Origin: JAJECS01 sp965243625
GTDB taxonomy: Bacteria; Chloroflexota; UBA11872
Assembly (NCBI GenBank): GCA_965243625.1
Contig: CBDEVI010000002.1
Location: forward strand, 2,356,001 to 2,420,000
Direction: 5' to 3'
DNA length: 64,000 nucleotides
Part shown: positions 43,334 through 51,113 of the stretch, piece by piece
Numbering within the stretch: the first letter of the stretch is position 1
How the letters are laid out: each line of letters starts with the position of its first letter
Notes under the pieces: generated by a model
Database searches by the model: none
What the model saw: only the letters and a program-made list of their open reading frames with translations
Told to the model about the DNA's origin: nothing
Program-made: the position numbers and the translations under genes

Positions 43334-44485
43334 GTGGCCGGATACCTCCTGCGCCGCACCGTCCAGATCCTGCTCACCCTCTTCATCTTCCTCACCATCG
43401 TGTTCTTTCTGGTGAGCGCCCAGCCCGGCGACATCACCCGCCTGTACTCGATGGACCCCAGTCTCCCGCCGGAGACCCGCGCGAGCCTCCAAGAGCTCTT
43501 CGGCGTCAACGAGCCACTCTGGAAGCAGTACCTGGTCCATCTCAAGAACACGTTCACCGGCAACTTCGGCGTTTCGTTCAGCCTCTATCCGAGAACCGTT
43601 GGCGACGTGATCCTGGAACGCCTGCCGCGCACGCTGGTGCTGTTCGCGACCGCAACCGTGATTTCCTTTTACCTCGGGTTCGCGCTCGGCAAGATCATCG
43701 CCTGGCGCCGCGGCGGCTGGGTCGAATACACCTCGACCCTCGGCGGCGTCTCGCTGTACACGGTGTTCACGCCGTGGTTTGGCCTGATGATGATCTGGCT
43801 GTTCGCCTTCAAGGCCGGGTGGCTGCCCATCGGCAAGTTCCTGGATCCGGTGGTGTGGCGCGATGCGCCGACCGACTCGAACACGGTCTTCAACCTCATG
43901 CTGGCCACCGCCGCCATCCTGACAGTGGTCGTATTTGCGGTGGCTGTGGCGACCAAGAAGAAGCGCCTCGCCAAGGCGCCGCTCATTCACGCGGGAACCA
44001 TCGCCGCTGCGGCTGCGGCAGTGATCGGCGTGTGGTTCGCGTCGGGCGTCGGCTATCTCGCCGTGGACCTCGTCAAGCACATGATTCTGCCCATCGCCAC
44101 GCTCTCGCTGATCAGCTTCGCCGGAACCATGCTGCTGACCCGCAACAGCATGCTGGAGGTCATTCGCGAGGACCACGTGATGGTGGCCCGGGCCAAGGGA
44201 CTGCCCGAAAAGGTCGTGCGTGACAAGCACGTCGCCCGCAACGCCCTGCTGCCGGTGGTGACCAGCTTCGTCTTCAGCCTGGCGTTCGCCATCGACGGCG
44301 GGGTCATCATCGAGTCCATCTTCTCCTGGCCCGGCATGGGACAGACGCTCGTGTCGGCCACGGTGAGCGAAGACCTGCCGCTCGCCGTGGGCGCCTTCGT
44401 CTTCGTGGGCATCTTCGTGCTCGTGGCGCATCTGGCGGCCGATGTGCTCTACGCCTACCTCGACCCGCGAGTCAGGTACCGATGA
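43334..44485 (+). CDS. ABC transporter permease, DppB/OppB type
   Basis: 383 residues, GTG start. N-terminal helix (YLLRRTVQILLTLFIFLTIVFFLV) then the periplasmic loop QPGDITRLYSMDPSLPPETRASLQELFGVNEPLWKQYLVHLKNTFTGNFGVSFSLYPRTV, the classic DppB pattern. The EAA loop reads MLEVIREDHVMVARAKGLPEKVVRDKHVARNALLPVVT and docks the ATPases. It has an extra hydrophobic segment around residues 190-235 not seen in most DppB proteins. Overlaps the next gene by 4 bases. Confidence 0.9.
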   Translation: MAGYLLRRTVQILLTLFIFLTIVFFLVSAQPGDITRLYSMDPSLPPETRASLQELFGVNEPLWKQYLVHLKNTFTGNFGVSFSLYPRTVGDVILERLPRTLVLFATATVISFYLGFALGKIIAWRRGGWVEYTSTLGGVSLYTVFTPWFGLMMIWLFAFKAGWLPIGKFLDPVVWRDAPTDSNTVFNLMLATAAILTVVVFAVAVATKKKRLAKAPLIHAGTIAAAAAAVIGVWFASGVGYLAVDLVKHMILPIATLSLISFAGTMLLTRNSMLEVIREDHVMVARAKGLPEKVVRDKHVARNALLPVVTSFVFSLAFAIDGGVIIESIFSWPGMGQTLVSATVSEDLPLAVGAFVFVGIFVLVAHLAADVLYAYLDPRVRYR

Positions 44486-45432
44486 CTCTCGAAGCCGCGC
44501 CCGTCGCCGCCGCGCCGTCGCTGTGGAAGATGCGCCTCACCCTGGCGGGCCGCAGCCTCAAGCAGAACTGGTCGCTATTCCTGGGCACGCGCATCGGCAT
44601 CCTGGGCCTGGCGATCATCCTCTTCTACCTGCTGCTGGCCGCGGCGCATCCGATCCTGATGCACACCATCTGGGACGAGCGCACCTACGACCCGATCATC
44701 GGCTACGCCTTCGACGAGCCCGTCCAACCCGCGCCGCCGAGCCTGAGGCATCCGCTCGGCACCGACCCGCTGGGCCGCGACATCCTCAGCCAACTCATGT
44801 TCAGCACGCGATCCGAGTTCCTGCTGGGATTGCTCGCGGCGCTCATGACCGTGTGCATCGGCACGATGGTCGGGGCCATCGCCGCCTACTACGGCGGCTG
44901 GGTCGACACGCTGCTGATGCGGCTGGCCGACATCATGATCATGATGCCGGCGATCAGCATCCTCATCGTGCTCAGCGCCCTCTTCGAGGTCGGGCACCTG
45001 GAGTTGGCCATACTCATCGGCCTGCTCTCCGGATTCGGCGGCACGGGCGTCGTGCTGAAATCCCAGGCGCTGTCCGTCGTCGTCAAGCCCTACATCGAGG
45101 CCGCCAGGGCCGCAGGCGGCGGCACGCTGCACATCCTGCTCGTCCACGTGGTCCCCAACCTGCTGCCGCTCTCCTTCCTCTACATGATGTTCACCGTCAC
45201 CAGCGCCATCTTCTCGGAAGCCGTGCTGAGCTTTCTGGGCCTGCTGGACGTGCGCATGAGCTGGGGCCTGATGATCCACACCACCGAATCCGCCGGATAC
45301 CTGCTGCAAGTCGGCGAGTACTGGTGGCTCATATTCCCGGCCAGCTTGTCCATCACCCTCTTGTGCTCGTCGTTTTACCTGCTCGGCCGTTCGCTGGACG
45401 AAGTCGTCAACCCACGGCTGCGACGGCTATGA
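44482..45432 (+). CDS. ABC transporter permease, DppC/OppC type
   Basis: 316 residues, ATG overlapping the previous stop. N-terminal segment then a membrane helix (RIGILGLAIILFYLLLAAAHPIL), the conserved HPLGTDPLGRDILSQLMFSTRSEFLLGLLAALMTVCIGTMVGAIAAYYGG, and the EAA loop KPYIEAARAAGGGTLHILLVHVVPNLLPL. It forms the transmembrane channel with the DppB-type protein. The order SBP-DppB-DppC is standard. The next gene, a molybdoenzyme, is not. Confidence 0.9.
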   Translation: MTLEAAPVAAAPSLWKMRLTLAGRSLKQNWSLFLGTRIGILGLAIILFYLLLAAAHPILMHTIWDERTYDPIIGYAFDEPVQPAPPSLRHPLGTDPLGRDILSQLMFSTRSEFLLGLLAALMTVCIGTMVGAIAAYYGGWVDTLLMRLADIMIMMPAISILIVLSALFEVGHLELAILIGLLSGFGGTGVVLKSQALSVVVKPYIEAARAAGGGTLHILLVHVVPNLLPLSFLYMMFTVTSAIFSEAVLSFLGLLDVRMSWGLMIHTTESAGYLLQVGEYWWLIFPASLSITLLCSSFYLLGRSLDEVVNPRLRRL

Positions 45433-46643
45433 GCGGCCTCCCGCGAATCGGCCGGCGACGCTTCCTCCGGGCGCTTGCCGTCACAGGTGCGAGCGCCGTG
45501 CTCGTAGCGTGCGGCGATTCGCAGGACCCGGAGGCTCCGCCGGCCGCCGGGCCGGTCGGGGATGAAGCCGCGAAGCCTCAGCCCTCCGCGTGGTTCAAGG
45601 ACACGACGCCGTTCATCGTCCACGACGACGGCAAGAGCCTGGAAACCCGCCTGGAAAACATGGACGCGCTGATCACGCCCAACCGTTTCTTCTTCGTGCG
45701 CAACAACTCCGTGAGTCTCGAGGTGGACCCGGATACATGGCGGCTCTCGATCGAGGGCGACGCCGTTTCCAACCCCCGGACGTTCACCTACGACGACATC
45801 CGCACGCTCCCCAGCCGCACCCTCGTCTGCTACCTGGAATGCGCCGGCAATCACCGCGCCATGTTCGGCTTGGTGCACGGACGGCAGTCCACGGGCACTC
45901 AGTGGATGACCGGGGGCGTGAGCAACGGCGAATGGGTGGGCGTCTCCCTGCGCGACGTGCTCACGCAGGCGGGGATCACCGATAACGCGGTCAGCGTGCT
46001 CCTCATCGGGCTGGACGCCGAGTCGCCCGAGGAGGGGTTTCGCCGCGTCCTGCCCGTGGCCAAGGCCCTGCACCCGGACACGCTGCTCGCCTACTCGCTC
46101 AACGGCGAAGACCTGCCGCGCGACCACGGCTATCCACTCCGCGCGCTGGTGCCGGGCTGGGTCGGCAGCAGCAACGTCAAGTGGCTGGGCCGCATCGTCG
46201 TCTCGAAGGAGCATCTCTGGACGCGCAACAACACCACGTCCTACGTGCTCATCGGCGACGACTACGCGCCGGAAGGCCAGGCGCTTGGCAAGGTCGCCAC
46301 GACCCAGGTCATCAAGAGCGCGCTGGCGCTGCCCTGGCCGGCAAACTTGCCCGCCCAACGGCACCAGATTCACGGCTACGCCCACTCACCCGACGGTCCG
46401 ATTCGCCGCGTCGAGTGGAGCCTCGATTCCGGCGCCACCTGGCACGAAGCCGCGGTCCTCGAGCCGCAGGTGCAGTACTCGTGGGCGCGCTTCGCCTTCG
46501 AGTGGGACGCACCGCCCGGCGAGCACACCGTTATGACCCGCGCCACCGACGCCTCTGGCGCCACCCAGCCGGACCAGATTCCCTTCAACGAGAAGGGCTA
46601 CCTCTTCAATCAGCCGGTGCCCCATCCGGTCAGCGTCACCTAG
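45429..46643 (+). CDS. Sulfite-oxidase-like molybdopterin oxidoreductase, Tat-exported
   Basis: 404 residues from ATG 45429, overlapping the permease stop by 4 bases (ATGA). A Tat signal RRRFLRALAVTGASAVLVACGD with a lipobox-like Cys28 indicates folded export and possible lipid anchoring. The Mo-cofactor domain has the conserved cysteine C138 in CYLECAGNHRAMFG, then the molybdopterin-binding YPLRALVPGWVGSSNVKWLGRI. A C-terminal Mo-co dimerisation beta domain (IHGYAHSPDGPIRRVEWSLDSGATW) follows. It belongs to the SUOX/YedY superfamily. Its place inside a peptide ABC operon is unusual; no electron-transfer partner is next to it. Confidence 0.88.
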   Translation: MSGLPRIGRRRFLRALAVTGASAVLVACGDSQDPEAPPAAGPVGDEAAKPQPSAWFKDTTPFIVHDDGKSLETRLENMDALITPNRFFFVRNNSVSLEVDPDTWRLSIEGDAVSNPRTFTYDDIRTLPSRTLVCYLECAGNHRAMFGLVHGRQSTGTQWMTGGVSNGEWVGVSLRDVLTQAGITDNAVSVLLIGLDAESPEEGFRRVLPVAKALHPDTLLAYSLNGEDLPRDHGYPLRALVPGWVGSSNVKWLGRIVVSKEHLWTRNNTTSYVLIGDDYAPEGQALGKVATTQVIKSALALPWPANLPAQRHQIHGYAHSPDGPIRRVEWSLDSGATWHEAAVLEPQVQYSWARFAFEWDAPPGEHTVMTRATDASGATQPDQIPFNEKGYLFNQPVPHPVSVT

Positions 46644-46652
46644 CGAAGGATC

Positions 46653-47675
46653 ATGGATACCCACCCGCAGCCGTCGGCCACTGAGCCAACGACAAGCGTC
46701 GCCACCCCGCACCCGGTCCTCGCGGTCGAGGACCTCACCATGTACTACGCGACGCGGGCCGGCGACGTGCGCGCCGTGGATGGGATCTCATTTGCCGTCC
46801 AGCGCGGGGAGTCCGTCGGGCTGGTGGGCGAGTCCGGCTGCGGCAAGTCGTCCATCGCCATGGCTTTGCTCAAGCTGCTGCCGGAGAACGCCCGCCTCAT
46901 GCGGGGCAAGATCTTGCTCAACGGCACCGATCTGGCGCCGCTCTCCGACGACGAGATGCGGCCGCACCGCTGGAACCACATCGCCATGGTGTTCCAGGCG
47001 GCCATGAACGCGCTCAATCCCGTCTACCGGGTCGGCGACCAGATCATCGAGGCCCTGGACGCCCACATCCGGTCGACTCCTGAGATCTCCATGGAGCGCG
47101 TGCGCGAGCTCTTCGACCTGGTGAGCCTCGACCCAAGCTTCATTCCGCGCTATCCGCACGAGTACAGCGGCGGCATGAAGCAACGCGCCGGCATCGCCAT
47201 GGCCCTGGCCTGCGAGCCGGACCTCTTGATCGCGGACGAGCCGACCACGGCGCTCGACGTCATCGTGCAGGACCGCATTCTCAAGGAGCTGCGGAAGGTC
47301 CAAGAGGCTCTGAACATGAGCCTGATCTACATCTCGCACGACATGGCCGTCATCGCCGAAGTCAGCCACGCGGTGGGCGTCATGTATGCCGGCCGGATCG
47401 TGGAGTGGGGCGAGACGGTGGATGTCTTCCACCGCCCCATCCATCCCTACACGCAAACCCTGATGTCGGCCTTTCCCAGCGTCACCGGACCCAAGCACAA
47501 GCTGGGAATGCTGACCGGCGAGCCGCCGAACCTGCTCACGCCGCCGCCGGGCTGCCGCTTTCACCCGCGGTGTCCCTACGCCACCGACGTCTGCCGCTCC
47601 GAAGAGCCGCCCATCGTGCGCTCCGGCGCCCACTGGGCCGCCTGCTGGCACCCCCTCGACGGGGAGGCCGTCTGA
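46653..47675 (+). CDS. ABC transporter ATP-binding protein, DppD/OppD type
   Basis: 340 residues. ABC signatures are complete: Walker A GESGCGKSSIAMALL, Q-loop AMVFQAAMNALNPV, ABC signature EYSGGMKQRAGIAMAL, Walker B LLIADEPTTALD and the D/H-loop ISHDMAVI. The C-terminal oligopeptide domain has the four-Cys cluster pattern GCRFHPRCPYATDVC...AACWHPL that binds an iron-sulfur cluster in DppD/OppD. It powers uptake together with the next protein. The stop overlaps the next ATG by one base. Confidence 0.9.
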   Translation: MDTHPQPSATEPTTSVATPHPVLAVEDLTMYYATRAGDVRAVDGISFAVQRGESVGLVGESGCGKSSIAMALLKLLPENARLMRGKILLNGTDLAPLSDDEMRPHRWNHIAMVFQAAMNALNPVYRVGDQIIEALDAHIRSTPEISMERVRELFDLVSLDPSFIPRYPHEYSGGMKQRAGIAMALACEPDLLIADEPTTALDVIVQDRILKELRKVQEALNMSLIYISHDMAVIAEVSHAVGVMYAGRIVEWGETVDVFHRPIHPYTQTLMSAFPSVTGPKHKLGMLTGEPPNLLTPPPGCRFHPRCPYATDVCRSEEPPIVRSGAHWAACWHPLDGEAV

Positions 47676-48694
47676 TGGCCACCGCCGCGCCGGCGTCGGC
47701 CGTCGGGACCAAACCCCTGGTCACGGTCGAGGACCTCCAGAAGCGCTTCCCAGTCTCCACCGGCCTCTTCGAGCGCAGCCACAGCTTCGTCCACGCCGTC
47801 GACGGCGTCTCATTCGAGCTGGCGCGCGGCGAAAGCTTCGGCCTCGTCGGCGAGTCCGGCTGCGGCAAAACGACCACGGGCCGGTTGCTGGTGCGCCTCG
47901 CCGAGCCAAGCGACGGGCGGGTGCTCTTCGACGATAGCGGCGGCGCGCCAACCGACATCACCCACCTGGCCGGCGCGAACCTCAAGGCCTTTCGTCGCCG
48001 GGCGCAGATGATCTTTCAGGACCCCTACGAGTCGCTCAACCCGCGCCGCACGATCTTCGACACCGTCGCCGAGCCGCTCAAGGTCCAAAACGCCTGCGGC
48101 CCGCACGAGTGCCTGGAACGAGTCTCGCGCATGCTGGAAATGGTGGGACTCACGCCGCCAGAGGCCTACCTGTTCCGCTATCCCCACGAGCTGTCCGGCG
48201 GGCAGCGGCAGCGCGCCGCCATCGCCCGAGCGCTGGTCATCGAGCCGATTTTCGTGGTCGCCGACGAACCCACCTCGATGCTGGACGTCTCGATCCGAAC
48301 CGGCGTCATGCAGCTCATGCAGAGCCTCGCCGACCGCCTGGGCATCAGCTATCTCTACATCACCCACGACCTGGCCGTGGCCCGCTACATGTGCTCCCGC
48401 ATCGCCGTCATGTATCTCGGAAAAATCGTCGAGATGGGCGACACCGAGGCCGTGCTCCAGCACCCCAGGCACCCCTACACGCAGGCGCTGCTGTCGGCTG
48501 TGCCGGTCCCCGACCCCACCGTCACCCGCGCCCCGGTCCGAATCGCCGGCGGCGTCTCGACGCCGGTGGACCCCATCCCCCGCTGCCGCTTCTACGACCG
48601 CTGCCCCATCGCCGACGACTTCTGCCGCGACAACGACCACCCACCGCTCGAAGTCAAGGGGTCAGGCCAGCTGGCGGCTTGCTACAAGGCGTAG
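47675..48694 (+). CDS. ABC transporter ATP-binding protein, DppF/OppF type
   Basis: 339 residues from ATG 47675, overlapping the previous TGA (TGATG). Walker A GESGCGKTTTGRLLV, Q-loop MIFQDPYESLNPR, signature ELSGGQRQRAAIARAL, Walker B FVVADEPTSMLDVS and ITHDLAVARY are all present. The C-terminal RCRFYDRCPIADDFCRDNDHPPLEV...GQLAACYKA is the cysteine-rich tail. Last gene of the operon. Its last 20 codons occur again in mutated form at 48910 and 49607 (see repeat). Confidence 0.9.
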   Translation: MATAAPASAVGTKPLVTVEDLQKRFPVSTGLFERSHSFVHAVDGVSFELARGESFGLVGESGCGKTTTGRLLVRLAEPSDGRVLFDDSGGAPTDITHLAGANLKAFRRRAQMIFQDPYESLNPRRTIFDTVAEPLKVQNACGPHECLERVSRMLEMVGLTPPEAYLFRYPHELSGGQRQRAAIARALVIEPIFVVADEPTSMLDVSIRTGVMQLMQSLADRLGISYLYITHDLAVARYMCSRIAVMYLGKIVEMGDTEAVLQHPRHPYTQALLSAVPVPDPTVTRAPVRIAGGVSTPVDPIPRCRFYDRCPIADDFCRDNDHPPLEVKGSGQLAACYKA

Positions 48695-49010
48695 AGTTCC
48701 CTTCCAGCAGTCGTTCGCGATCAGATTGCAAACCCACCACTGTCGTTCCGAGGCTCGGCGAGGAACCTAGATTCCCATCCTCGCGGCCGGGGTTGGATGT
48801 CCGAGACTCCCCGCTGCTCTCGGAGCGACCACAATCGGTGGCCCGCGCTGCGTGCAGCGTGGGACCGGTCGCGGGTGAATTTCCCAGGCTGCACGCAGCC
48901 TGGGCCACCGGCGGCTTGCCACGAGGCGTAGGCGCGCGCTCCCGCGGTAGCTCGCGAACAGCTTGCCAACCCCCACTGTCATTCCGAGGCTCGGCGAGGA
49001 ATCTAAGGGG
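48673..49010. repeat. Tandem imperfect duplication of the dppF 3' end plus hairpins
   Basis: The unit beginning GGCGGCTTGCTACAAGGCGTAG (48673) and ending in CACTGTCGTTCCGAGGCTCGGCGAGGAACCTA (about 48734-48765) recurs at 48910 (GGCGGCTTGCCACGAGGCGTAG) through CACTGTCATTCCGAGGCTCGGCGAGGAATCTA (about 48973-49005), offset about 238 bases. Between them are two inverse GCTGC hairpins (48836-48866, 48886-48912). A further, more divergent copy of the dppF tail lies at 49607-49654. Confidence 0.8.
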
Positions 49011-49106
49011 CAGGCAGTCAAGCACGGCCGCGGTCGACGCGTCACGGCGCCGGGGGCAAGCGGTCAGTGCCGCCCTGGGCACATCGGCATTGACAAGGTG
49101 TAAACC

Positions 49107-49190
49107 ATGGTTCACAGTCCTTGTCAGCTGGGAATGGCCGGCGAGCGCGACATCGAGCGCGCCAAAAGTCTGGCGCTGGACTGGAAGTGA
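49107..49190 (+). pseudogene. C-terminal remnant of a RelE-family toxin
   Basis: The last 27 codons in frame (QLGMAGERDIERAKSLALDWK, stop at 49188) match the conserved C-terminus of RelE/HigB-like toxins, in which the ERDIERAKxLAxxW pattern is typical. A stop lies at 49101 and no start or body of the toxin exists upstream. The start of the following antitoxin at 49194 is 3 bases after the stop, exactly as in intact modules. The toxin has been lost by deletion or recombination. Confidence 0.7.
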
Positions 49191-49193
49191 CCC

Positions 49194-49481
49194 ATGGCTG
49201 AGACCTTCACTCGGTGGGATGTAGCCGATCACCTCCAGAGCAAGGAGGACGCCCGGCTTTATCTCGAAGCCTGCGCCGAGGAAGATCCAGGCGACGGCAG
49301 CCTGATTCGCGCCGCCCTCAACGACATTGCGCGCGCGCAGAACATGAGCCGCCTGGCCCGGGAAATCGGAATGACGCGCGAGGGCCTCTACAAGGCGCTG
49401 TCAGAGAGCGGCAATCCGTCCTTCGCCACCGTCATGCGCATTACCCGCGCATTGGGGATGCACCTGCGGATTACCGTCTAG
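49194..49481 (+). CDS. Orphan HTH antitoxin (HigA2-like addiction-module antidote)
   Basis: 95 residues. The sequence LEACAEEDPGDGSLIRAALNDIARAQNMSRLAREIGMTREGLYKALSESGNPSFATVMRITRALGMHLRITV is a typical addiction-module antidote with a C-terminal helix-turn-helix. The cognate toxin gene should precede it; only its last 27 codons survive (49107-49190). It could still repress its own promoter or other modules. Start at ATG 49194 is normal for the layout. Confidence 0.85.
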   Translation: MAETFTRWDVADHLQSKEDARLYLEACAEEDPGDGSLIRAALNDIARAQNMSRLAREIGMTREGLYKALSESGNPSFATVMRITRALGMHLRITV

Positions 49482-49501
49482 CAGTCCGGTCAGCCGCCGC
49501 C

Positions 49502-49531
49502 TGCGACGTCAACCTCGTTGACTACCACTAG
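49502..49531 (+). pseudogene. C-terminal remnant of a HigB-like toxin
   Basis: The 9 codons CDVNLVDYH followed by TAG match the ends of HigB-type toxins (commonly DVxxxDYH) that lie directly before a HigA gene. No further toxin sequence is seen upstream because the orphan antitoxin gene ends at 49481. Very short, so the call rests on position before a HigA-like start. Confidence 0.45.
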
Positions 49532-49543
49532 AAGGATGAACAC

Positions 49544-49654
49544 ATGCCCATGAAGAACCCGCCGCATCGAAGTCTGTCGGTGCGGTTCGACTGCCGTGAG
49601 CCGCTCGAAGACAAAGGCTCAGGCCAGCTGGCGGCTTGGTACAAGGCGGAGTGA
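49544..49654 (+). pseudogene. Chimera: HigA antitoxin start fused to a dppF 3' end copy
   Basis: 36 codons. Residues 1-21 (MPMKNPPHRSLSVRFDCREPL) match the beginning of HigA-type antitoxins (MPMKNPPHPGxSVRxDCLEPL). Residues 22-36 (EDKGSGQLAAWYKAE) match the last residues of the DppF-like protein (EVKGSGQLAACYKA) encoded 950 bases upstream, with clear DNA-level similarity. The helix-turn-helix of HigA is absent, so it cannot be a working antitoxin. Recombination joining the two sequences is the simplest reading. Confidence 0.7.
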
Positions 49655-49668
49655 TTCGCTTCTGACCA

Positions 49669-49923
49669 ATGCGACATCATGGTCTAATTGGCGGAAGGAC
49701 CGTGTCCGGATACGGGAGGCGTCGGGTGATCAGGCAGATGGGGATGGACGACCTAGACGGGTGTGAGCGAGAGCAGGCGACCTCGGCGCGGCCTCGGGGA
49801 GCGCTGGCCCTCGTAAGGGCCTGGGAAGACATCGGCGATTCCGAAATCGACGCGATGGTTGCCGACATCAACGCCGCGCGGGAGCAAGACACCGGACGCG
49901 AGGTGGTTTTCGAAGGCTGCTGA
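49669..49923 (+). pseudogene. Probable degraded VapB-like antitoxin
   Basis: 84 codons. Only the C-terminal part (ALVRAWEDIGDSEIDAMVADINAAREQDTG) resembles the toxin-binding tails of antitoxins paired with PIN toxins. The N-terminal half is Arg/Gly-rich and lacks a recognisable DNA-binding domain. The stop overlaps the PIN C-terminal remnant by a few bases, as in intact modules. Probably a truncated relic, possibly still translated. Confidence 0.45.
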
Positions 49924-50045
49924 ACCTCCAAGACGCCGACCTGCGCATCGCCGCCATCGCACTCGAGCGCGGTCTGAGTGTCGTCACCGGAAACCTGCGG
50001 CACTTCCAGCGGGTTCCGGCGCTGGCCGAGGAAGACTGGTTGTAG
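49920..50045 (+). pseudogene. C-terminal remnant of a PIN-domain toxin
   Basis: About 41 codons (LNLQDADLRIAAIALERGLSVVTGNLRHFQRVPALAEEDWL, stop at 50043) match the last third of VapC-type PIN proteins, including the acidic DADLxIAAIAL helix and the TGNxRHFxRVPxL segment. The N-terminal two thirds, with the first catalytic Asp and the Glu, are missing. Confidence 0.7.
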
Positions 50046-50079
50046 CCGAAACCGTCGGGCGGGATGCCGCGCCCGCGAC

Positions 50080-50346
50080 TCAGCAGTAGGCCTGGTCCCG
50101 GCCGGCCACCCGCAGCACCAGCACGCGAAGCGCCTGATCCTGAATGTCACAGATCACACGGCACCGCCCGACCCGATAGCGCCACAAGCCGCCCATCGGC
50201 CCGGTCAGAGCCTTGCCGCGTCGCCGGGGATCATCGACGACCGAGACCAACTCGTCCATGTACTCGACAACCCGCCGCGTCATGCGTCGATCGAGCCTTC
50301 GGAGGTGCCTCAGCGCCGTGTCGGTGTAGTCAACCGTCCAGGGCAA
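50080..50346 (-). CDS. RelE/ParE-family toxin
   Basis: 88 residues. The sequence WTVDYTDTALRHLRRLDRRMTRRVVEYMDELVSVVDDPRRRGKALTGPMGGLWRYRVGRCRVICDIQDQALRVLVLRVAGRDQAYC is typical of RelE mRNA interferases: the helical hairpin, LxGxxxGLWRYRVGxxRVICDI and the closing VxGxRxxxY. Its start lies 17 bases before the end of the antitoxin frame. Together they form an apparently intact type II module at the end of the toxin-antitoxin graveyard. Confidence 0.87.
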   Translation of the reverse strand: MPWTVDYTDTALRHLRRLDRRMTRRVVEYMDELVSVVDDPRRRGKALTGPMGGLWRYRVGRCRVICDIQDQALRVLVLRVAGRDQAYC

Positions 50347-50566
50347 GGTCCCCCTTCACGTCCGCGACCGAATGCACACGCTCCCGCCCTTTGCGCACGC
50401 GCTCGAGCACATCGGCGGCCAGGTAGTAATCCTCGAGGTCATCGATGCCGCCTTCAATCAGCTCGCGCAGATAGAAGGCCTTCGAACGCCCGGTTTGCGC
50501 GGCGAGGAAGTGCAGCCGCTCCTCGATCTCGGGACTCAGGCGAATTGACGTCGCCAGAAGAGACAC
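50330..50566 (-). CDS. RelB/ribbon-helix-helix antitoxin
   Basis: About 78 residues if GTG 50566 is used; GTG 50569 and TTG 50587 are also open. The core ATSIRLSPEIEERLHFLAAQTGRSKAFYLRELIEGGIDDLEDYYLAADVLERV is a ribbon-helix-helix DNA-binding domain plus toxin-binding tail. It overlaps the RelE start by 17 bases. A TACTAT box just upstream on the minus strand may be its -10. Confidence 0.83.
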   Translation of the reverse strand: MSLLATSIRLSPEIEERLHFLAAQTGRSKAFYLRELIEGGIDDLEDYYLAADVLERVRKGRERVHSVADVKGDLALDG

Positions 50567-50779
50567 CACTGAATGCAGTGAATACAAGTAGCCATAGTAT
50601 CGCAGCCGGCAGGACCAACATAAGAGATGTGGAGACCGTCGATGACGCTAGCCGGTTCGCGCACGGCCCCCGGGCGGTGGGGCAACGAAGTCCACGACGA
50701 GACTGTGGACGTGGTGTGGCTCTACCGAGAAACCTGAGGCGCGGCGTGTTTCCGCGCTAGCCCGCGGCGAAACCGCCGG

Positions 50780-50872
50780 CGGAGGAGGTGGGATTCGAAC
50801 CCACGACCGAGGGGAGCACCCCCGGTAACCGCTTAGCAGGCGGCCGCACTAGACCAACTATGCGACTCCTCC
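50780..50872 (-). tRNA. tRNA-Ser, anticodon GCT
   Basis: Read on the minus strand from 50872: acceptor GGAGGAG pairs with CTCCTCC, the anticodon stem GCCGC/GCGGT encloses loop CTGCTAA with anticodon GCT, and a long variable arm (CGGGGGTGCTCCCCTCG) confirms a serine-type tRNA. T-arm GTGGGTTCGAATCCCAC is standard. CCA is not encoded. It lies 31 bases downstream of the second tRNA-Ser, so they are probably co-transcribed. Confidence 0.92.
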
Positions 50873-50903
50873 AAGTTCGGACCGGGCCGGATCGGGCGTC
50901 GGG

Positions 50904-50991
50904 CGGAGGGGGTGGGATTCGAACCCACGAGGCGGGCAAGCCGCCTAGTGGTTTTCAAGACCACCTCCTTAAGCCACTCGGACACCCCTCC
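50904..50991 (-). tRNA. tRNA-Ser, anticodon TGA
   Basis: On the minus strand from 50991: acceptor GGAGGGG/CCCCTCC, anticodon stem GGTGG with loop CTTGAAA (anticodon TGA), long variable arm GGCGGCTTGCCCGCC typical for serine, and T-arm GTGGGTTCGAATCCCAC identical to that of the other serine tRNA. CCA is not encoded. It is the first of the two tRNA genes in this transcript. Confidence 0.92.
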
Positions 50992-51113
50992 AGCTTTACC
51001 GAAGTATAGCCCGGCCCAATCGGCGCGGACCCGCGCGCCGCCTGGCTATGCTGGCATCGCGCTGATGGCGGCGCACGCGTGGCCACACCGGCGCGAGGTG
51101 AGGGGAGAGCGGC

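Noticed and set aside
50641..50739. Short frame ATG 50641 with REVxDETVDVVW-like end
   Set aside because: 32 codons, no family, no ribosome site; too weak to call.
50780..50991. tRNA genes as an integration site of a prophage
   Set aside because: No integrase or att duplication next to them; the phage-derived genes are 37 kb away.
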